A DNA stretch of 64,000 nucleotides, from positions 38,543,452-38,607,451 of the forward strand of contig CM059972.1 in the NCBI GenBank assembly GCA_030490835.1, in the 5' to 3' direction. The position numbers and the translations under genes were made by a program. Under the pieces are notes generated by a model, which saw nothing but the letters and a program-made list of their open reading frames with translations, had not been told where the DNA came from and searched no databases. This DNA comes from Annona cherimola (lineage: Eukaryota; Streptophyta; Magnoliopsida; Magnoliales; Annonaceae). This document shows, one piece after another, positions 57,501-64,000 of this stretch. Positions within the stretch are counted from its first letter, which is position 1, and each line of letters opens with the position of its first letter.

Positions 57501-57962
57501 ATCACTTGATAAGTGTCTACTATTGAACGGGAGAAATGCATTTAAATGGAAAAATGCTTGCTTACTGAGTTTCAACTCACGTTTTGCTTTTCAAACTATA
57601 GACAGGTACAACACAGGCTATGAAGGAAAGGGAAAAGAAGGTATGAAGAAACTTTTATGATATGCCGAACTGTATATGGTATGAATGAACATATGGTAAG
57701 GAGTTTTCAAATTATGTATGTTTGAAATGACCAGGTTAAAATAACCTGTATTGTACAAAAACAAGTATGAATTTTATCAATGATAATTGAAATTTGATGA
57801 TAAGTATGTGTCTCTATGTGATAAAGGAAAAAGAAATTTTTTTTTGGACAAGATACATTAAGTACCCGCCGCGTGATCAGGGCAACAATCCTGATTCACA
57901 CTTACCAATCGACAAGATCTTGGAGTAAGGACTATGTGAACGCCTCGGTTCGGGGCGCCACA
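54524..57962 (+). repeat. GAG-D 5' LTR (3439 bp)
   Basis: TGTGAAATCC to GGGGCGCCACA. The first 100 bp hold an inverted repeat, CTAGGGTT-GT-AAACCCTAG (about 54562-54580), with telo-box halves. The last ~120 bp match the corresponding end of CHR-C (CAACAATCCTGAT, ACCAATCGA). It is AT-rich and noncoding; frames inside (56083, 56537, 57460) are unsupported. A block near 57130-57190 (GCCGACGGCGCCCTC) parallels a CHR-C LTR block. Confidence 0.9.
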
Positions 57963-57967
57963 AAAGT

Positions 57968-57979
57968 TGGTATTAGAGC
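57968..57979 (+). other. GAG-D primer binding site (tRNA-iMet, one change)
   Basis: TGGTATTAGAGC shortly after the LTR end, one C-to-T difference from the standard iMet complement. Confidence 0.8.
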
Positions 57980-58298
57980 AAGAATTGGTAATGACGGGGA
58001 AAGAAAAGATTTGATATCACAGAGTTGATATCCAAATTAGGATTGGTAAATAAGAGTGGAAAGAAGAAAAGTAAAGATGACTTGGTTGGTCTAGCACTAG
58101 CTAAGTAGAGTATATGTGAAAAGAAAAGGGTAGAGGAAGATAGCAAAAGTCTCTTTTGACTTTTAAAATGATAAATGAATATAGGTTGTTTTAAATACAA
58201 GTGAAAATATTTTACACTTGTATGATAAGTTTGTATGATTAGCGATTTATATTACGTTATGAATTATTGCTAATATGATTTTTGAATACTATAGAAAG

Positions 58299-59696
58299 AT
58301 GCCTATCACCAAAGTAGGAGTAGGATGAACAAAGGAAAAGTGGTCGCAAATAATGAAGTTGTAAGTCAACAGGAAAAAGGAGAGACCAGTAATAGGTCTA
58401 AGTGACCAAGGCAGGAGGAGCAATTAGGACCAAGAACTCGTCACCAACGAGAAGAGGTTAGTTCTGAACCCCGTATAGAAAGAGGAGCTAACCAAGAAAG
58501 GCAAATAAAGAAAATGATAGCTGCAACTGTAGAGAAAGAAATACAGCAATGGACAACACAAAGCCATGGGCATGATCCAAGTATTATGGGAGGAACATCA
58601 ACGTGCCCAGCTAGGAAACAAGGATAGGGAAAGGATCGACCCATTGGTCAACCCTACCCTTATAATAGGCATGGAAGATAGCCTATTAGAAGTTGATAGA
58701 AGGGCTATCAACGCTTTCCTAGCACAACACCCCCCTAAGTTTGCAGGCGAACCGGACCCTATTAAAGCCAAGCAATGGATAATTGAGATTAAGAAGTTAT
58801 TTAGAATCTCCCCATGCAATGATCAACAGAAGTTATTGTGCGCCACCCACTTATTGGTTGGGGATGCCTATGAATGATAGGAGACTCTACTAATTACTAT
58901 GTCACACCCATAAGAGGTGACGTGGCAAAATTTTATGGAAGAATTTAATAAGGAGTACCTTCCGGCAGGTCTCCAAAATCAAAAGGTAATTGAGTTCAAG
59001 CAATTATGTCAGGGCGAGATGACTGTTACGGAATATGCTACGAAATTTAATTCCTTGGTAAGATTTGTTCCATAGATAGCGAATGTGCCCGAAAATAAGG
59101 CACAAAGGTTTCAGCAAGGGTTGAAGCCGTGTTTAAGAGAAGGCCTTGCACCTCATTTGATTAGAGATTATGCCTTAAGCATAGAAAGTGCAAGAGCCTT
59201 AGAATTAGAAACATTAAGAACCCAAGAAGAACAATAGCAGTTTAATTTTGACACCCAGGAGCATGATATGGGAAAAGAAATGAGCAAGAAGACAGTGACA
59301 AGAATAATGAAGTCAAACTCCATCCCAGTAGGTGCTCCAATATGTACAAATTGTCAAAGGTGTCATTTTGGCAAATGTTTAAAGGGTTCTAATAAATGTT
59401 ATAGGTGTGGCCAAACTGGTCATATAGCAAAGAACTACAGAAGTGCTGAGGCAAAATTATTAAAGTGCTTAATTTGTGAACAAGTAGGACACATTGCCAC
59501 CAAATGTCCGAAGAAAGTACAAGAAGCAAGAGGTCAAGGGAAATCTGCCCAGCAAAGGAATATGACTGCTAACTAACAGGGTACCTCTACTAACCCAGTG
59601 CGGATGTATGCATTGACTCACGAAGAGTCACAAGAACAAGGAGAGGAAGAAGTTGCAGGTATGGATGATGAATTAATTAATGATGACTTTATGTGA
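58299..59696 (+). pseudogene. GAG-D gag
   Basis: A possible start is ATG 58299 (MPITKVGVG). A frame change near 58320-58560 precedes one long frame to 59696. It contains HQRAQLGNKDRER, AINAFLAQHPPKFAGEPDPIKAKQW, LFRISPCNDQQKLLCATHLL, FNKEYLPAGLQNQ, MTVTEYATKFNSLVRF, RFQQGLKPCLREG, then CTNCQRCHFGKC, knuckle CYRCGQTGHIAKNY (last Cys replaced by Tyr) and CLICEQVGHIATKC. Six or so stops, including consecutive TGA TAG at 58876-58881 where CHR-C has Trp-Trp. It ends MYALTHEESQEQ, aligned to the start of the CHR-C protease region, then stops. Confidence 0.87.
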
Positions 59697-59826
59697 TTTC
59701 CATATCAACTACTCCTGCACTATTAGTAGAAGAAATGAAAAGTGTCTCTATGTAAAAACCCCTGTAGGTAAAAGGCACAACGGAAGTGTGATAGGTTGTA
59801 ACAGGTTTCAGGACAAAACCTTTTGT

Positions 59827-59840
59827 AAGGGGGGGAGGAT
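59827..59840 (+). other. GAG-D polypurine tract
   Basis: AAGGGGGGGAGGAT directly before TGTGAAACC of the 3' LTR, the same tract as in CHR-C. Confidence 0.85.
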
Positions 59841-61141
59841 TGTGAAACCTGCAATTCTAGAATAACAGATCTAAACCTAGGGTTGTAAACCCTAGATTTT
59901 TGTACTGATTTTTTTTTTAATATTCATGAAATATGTTATATTTGCAAATGTGTGTAATAGAGGTTAAAATAGAGCAATTAATGATTTAACCCACATGAAT
60001 AGTGCACGTGAATAGTAACCTAGGGATTAAGACACAAGATTAAGGGTTAATCACTTGGTTTAACCTAATCACAAAATGACAAAAAAGGAGATTTAATCAT
60101 TACAGGACGAAATAGCAATACTTTTTGATATTTTAATAGAAATTTGGATTTTAGTGAAAATTGAAAAAAAATCATAATTTGCAATTCGGACGTCGGGTTT
60201 AGATGAATTTTTTTATGGATGGCCAAAATATTATGATGATCATGATGAATGGTTTAAGATTTGACAAAAATCATGAATCAAGGGTTAGGATTAAACGTCA
60301 ATTGGAGATTAAAAAATTAGCTTATCTTTATCATTGATTTCCTTTCACTTTTATTAAATTTAAATAATTAAAAATAATAATAATAATAAATGCAAATCGG
60401 CTACAAGGCAGGAACATGCAGGGATAGGGGGAGACCTTTGAGCCAAATTCGATGACCCAAATCCATCCTCATCAAAGATCAATGGATGAGATTGAATTAG
60501 CTTAAAAAATTAATTTTTAATAAATTAAAAATCATAAATAAATAGGGCTGCTATAGGGGGGCTTGAGCTGTTGTAGGGTGGTTGCACAATGCTCCACACC
60601 TTTTATGAAATTAGAAAAAATATATTTAGAATTAAATACCTTTAGTAAGGGGGTAAATTACAATTTCATGAAAAATAAAAAATATAAATAGGGGAGCCTT
60701 GGACGTCCAAATGCATTCCAACCCAGCTCCATTTGAGCAGAATCCCTTGCTCCCACACGTTCCCAAGCCAAAGAGAAAGATGAAGAGGAGGAGAGAAAGA
60801 AAGTGAGAGAAAGTGAGAAGGAAAGGAGGAGTTCTTCACTTCGGGTAAGTGAATTCTACCCAAATTTTTTTTGGATATTAAGTAGGGTAAAATCATGCTT
60901 AGATAATGCCTAATCATGAGAAAATAAGTATGGTTATAATGCTTAATTGGAATTATACCAAAATATCAAAAATTTGAAGCAATGATAGAGCATTCGGGAA
61001 GATAGCATATGATATATGTAAATAATGCTCCGATATTGATAAATGATGATTTAGGATGAATGATTATGATAATTATGATGTTAGAATGATGATATATTAA
61101 TCTCATGATATTTGGAATTAAGGATTATGTTTAAGTGAAAT
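59841..61141 (+). repeat. GAG-D 3' LTR, left part
   Basis: Collinear with 54524-55830 of the 5' LTR (for example GGTTGTAAACCCTAG, GCAATTCGGACGTCGG, the GAGGAGAGAAAGAAAGTGAG run), ending abruptly in GTGAAATTG at LTR-E. Confidence 0.9.
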
Positions 61142-64000
61142 TGTGATATCCAGACCCAAGTAAGATTTAATTATATGCAATTGGCATATAAATATGGATC
61201 ACGTATGGTTTAGTGGAATTATAAATGATTTTCCTAAACAATATTGATGATTTATTGCAATTAGGGCAAATGTGATGAATGATCAATATAGGCCGATATG
61301 GGTCAATGTGTTTAAAGAGGCTTAATGAGGATTAAGGAATGTTGATATATTGAGGATAATGACCTCATATATAATGGTTAATTAATGGAGATTATGATGC
61401 TAATTATGGAATTAAGGTAGCAAATACTAGAAAATGCGTAACTCGACGCCGGAAAGGCGGATCAAGATGAAATTGAAAGGTAAGTACATAATTTTGTGCT
61501 TAATCACATAGGAAAGTTAGATTATGAAAATTATGATGAAATTAAAGTGAAAATCAATCATCACCATCAAAATTTAAAGATGGCTTCAAATGAGCATAAA
61601 TTGAGCTGGAAAAGTCGGATTGAGACGAAATTTGAAATAAACGGATTAAAATTATGAGATCTATGCAATGAGAGGCATGGATTAAGCTAATGATGATAAA
61701 ATCAAGTAATTAATGACATGATTTAGTGGCTAATGGATTAGCTCAAAGGAGCATGAAATAGGTGGCATGAAATGGACGCCCAAATGGGTTGTTTATATGG
61801 AATTTTTTATTTTTACAAATTACAAAATATATAATTAAGTGAGCTACATGACAAAAGTGGTTAATGGCATTAATTTTGGATGGATTTTATGGCACAAAAT
61901 TCCAAAAATCCAATGCACAAGTGATGTTGAAAAAAATGGACAGCATGATGGAGCAAGAGAGAGGTCACGGTAAAGGCAGCTTTTTGGATTTTTTTTAATA
62001 ATTCTTTTAATAGCTAAATTGACCCCTAATTAAGATAGTTACATAGGGTGATTAAACACCCATTAATTAAAGTGAAAATTAGGTGGAAAAATCGTTCAAA
62101 AGCTGCTGCAAGTGGACCCCACCAAAATGGACAGCAAGTGCACAGCAGGAGACGTGGATGGTTAGGCTGTTGTATTTGATTTTTTTAAATTTTTTTAAAT
62201 AATCTAAATTGACCCCTAAGTATTCTATTACCTATTTTGGGTAATTAGCCATTAATTAAAATAAATTATGTGTGGAAAAATCGTGCAAGGGCTATTAATT
62301 AGGGTTGACTAAGTGAACAGCTTTATTTAAAAGCTGAATATGGCTGTGGAAAAAAATCCGACAATAATATTAAATAATTAAATATGTAGCTGAAATTTTT
62401 TTAGTAAACTATAGGGTAAATTTTCAAAACTTTACCCTCCATTTTGGGTCGAAATTGTAAAGGAAAAATTGAAAAATAAATGCCTATATAAGCAGGAGGT
62501 GTGGACGTTCCAGATTTCTGTTTGGGAGAGAAAAAAAAATAAAAATCAAAGGGGAAGTGGCTGGAACTATCCAAGGGAAGAAACCATGAATAAAATAAGG
62601 GGATTTCAAGTGCTCAAAGTAGGGATTACCAATTAATTAAGTAAGTATATGTTAATTTTGATTTTATATTTCAAATCTGGAAGTTATGTGATGTTATAAG
62701 GAAAAATATGAAAGAAATAGTAAATGAAGTATTTCTACCATGAAATTTTTTTTAAAATCTCATTAAGTGATGATTAAGGAACGACCAAAGTTTCAGCTGA
62801 AAAGGGTAAGTCTGTTGGAAATTAAAAATCCGAGGAAATCAACCTGAACAGGGTTGAACGGGTGTCAGGATTAGCGGCACCAAATGATTTTTAGTAATTT
62901 TTATACAAGGAATTTTGGGCTGAAAATTTTACAGGATATATAAAACATATATTGAATCACATTAAAAAAATAAAAATTAGGTTTTTATGGGTATAAATAT
63001 ACCCCATAATTCACGTGATTAGGGCTGACCCTAAACTCACAACACTGTCCAGCAGAGTGAAAATGCCAAAAAAATATATAATGTTAATATTTCGTGATTA
63101 AATATTTATGAAAGATAATTAATGTATTTATTTATGTATTATGTAAATTTCAGAATTAAATAACTTGATTTTATTATAAATCAAGATTTAGAGATTTCAG
63201 TACGCCTGATTTCAGCATATGTGGATAGTTGGAGAAAAAAAATCAAAAAGAAATATGAAACCTATGTAGAAATGATAAAAATTGATATATATGTTAATAG
63301 CCTAAATTTGCGTTAGGAAAAGTTGTATTAATTGCTGAAAATTCGGATTTATAAAACTGTTTAGGGTTATGTGTCAAGAGACACGTTAAACGTGTGAAAA
63401 ATGGGTTCCAAAGTTGCTGTTTTGGGAACCTATGATTAGTGGAATTAAATCCCATAAAAATACCCTAAAAAAAGTGGTAATTAGGGGTAATTATCAGGCT
63501 GAATTAGTGATCAAGTTGCTGACTTGGGAAATTTTATGAAATGCCTCATATATGTGTTGCCAAATGGGCATTTGTGAAAGGATAAACATGCATAGGTGAT
63601 AAATAACTTATGTAATGTTATTTTGTGAAAAAATGAATAAAAATATGATAAATTTTGTGAATATATTTCTGTTTAGAATTACATGATGTTAATCTCAAAC
63701 TTTGGGATTAATTAATGAGGCTTATGGCAACAACGGGTGTTTAAAATGAGCAACGATGTGTGAAAAATGAAAAATATGTTAAAAATGATAAATGGAGGTA
63801 ATGAACCTCCAAATAATGATTTAATGAAATATTTTTACATGTATGTAATTTTACCCTACATAAAGGTATTAAAAATGAATAATGTGATGTATAGGTTATG
63901 ATACGTATGAACACCCGACTTGAAAGACAAGTGGGCTAAGTTAGTGTAATATAATTCCAAATGGATTTATGTAGAATGGAAAACCTAAGGAATATAAGTA
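61142..64000 (+). repeat. LTR-E: long LTR of a CHR-C-related element, continues past window
   Basis: Begins TGTGATATCCAGACCCAAG, corresponding to the CHR-C LTR start TGTGAAACCCTAACCCAAG. It shares blocks with CHR-C read in the same sense, such as AACTCGACGCCGGAAAGGCGG (61440-61460) and the GAGACACGTTAAACG region (63378-63394). It is AT-rich, with no coding signal in 2.86 kb. Its end, TSD and any internal region are outside the window, so it could be a solo LTR or the 5' LTR of a full element. Confidence 0.75.

Larger units (their letters stand above)
54524..64000 (+). mobile_element. GAG-D: gag-only long-LTR element (TR-GAG-like), 3' LTR interrupted
   Basis: 5' LTR, tRNA-iMet-like PBS, gag, then only ~140 bp to the PPT and 3' LTR, leaving no room for protease, RT or integrase. 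The LTR ends (TGTGAAA...GGGGCGCCACA), PPT and gag place it in the same chromovirus lineage as CHR-C, so it would depend on such a helper. The 3' LTR is collinear with the 5' LTR from 59841 to 61141, where LTR-E enters. The remainder of the 3' LTR lies beyond the window. Confidence 0.85.

Noticed and set aside
1..64000. Host protein-coding genes
   Set aside because: Every frame with recognisable protein features maps to a retroelement; remaining long frames are shadows or lie in LTRs.

Overview
The window is plant nuclear DNA made almost entirely of LTR retrotransposons stacked inside one another. I see no host gene, rRNA or tRNA gene. An angiosperm is indicated by Athila-type Ty3/gypsy elements with a tRNA-Asp primer site, long-LTR chromoviruses with a C-terminal chromodomain, SIRE/Maximus-type Ty1/copia elements with a tRNA-iMet primer site, and a Tourist-like MITE. 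I cannot name the species. Most coding frames are broken by in-frame stops, many of them explicable as C-to-T or G-to-A changes, so nearly all genes are called as pseudogenes.

Layout of the nest (my labels). ATH-B is an Athila-type element on the minus strand. It runs from the left edge to 51945, and its 3' LTR lies outside the window. Four insertions split it. (i) COP1, a plus-strand SIRE-type copia, 1912-35453, TSD ATAAT. (ii) CHR-C, a minus-strand chromovirus with ~3.9 kb LTRs, 12000-34951, inside the 3' LTR of COP1, TSD ACAAA/GCAAA. (iii) COP2, a second plus-strand copia, 23082-31744, inside the 5' LTR of CHR-C, TSD ATATC. (iv) ATH-A, a plus-strand Athila relative without pol, 37854-47017, inside the RT gene of ATH-B, with its right junction lost. 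A 273 bp MITE (36405-36677) also splits the ATH-B integrase gene. The deepest path is four levels: ATH-B > COP1 > CHR-C > COP2.

Right of ATH-B (51946-64000) are an unassigned stretch, a decayed minus-strand gag (about 52690-53830), GAG-D (a plus-strand gag-only element with ~3.4 kb LTRs from 54524) and LTR-E (from 61142 to the window edge), a long LTR related to that of CHR-C that interrupts the 3' LTR of GAG-D.

How the parts work together. ATH-B and COP2 carry essentially a full gag-pol complement, now defective. ATH-A and GAG-D lack pol and would have needed a helper. The most interesting layer is accessory coding capacity. There is an acidic, Arg-tailed ORF upstream of gag in CHR-C. There are also post-pol accessory ORFs in both Athila elements and in COP1 with similar architecture (central domain, then a C-terminal coiled coil), although the elements belong to different superfamilies. 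In both lineages the DNA just upstream of the accessory ORF repeats motifs that otherwise occur in the element's own LTR. In the Athila pair it also holds a conserved TATA-like plus telo-box palindrome, suggesting an internal promoter.
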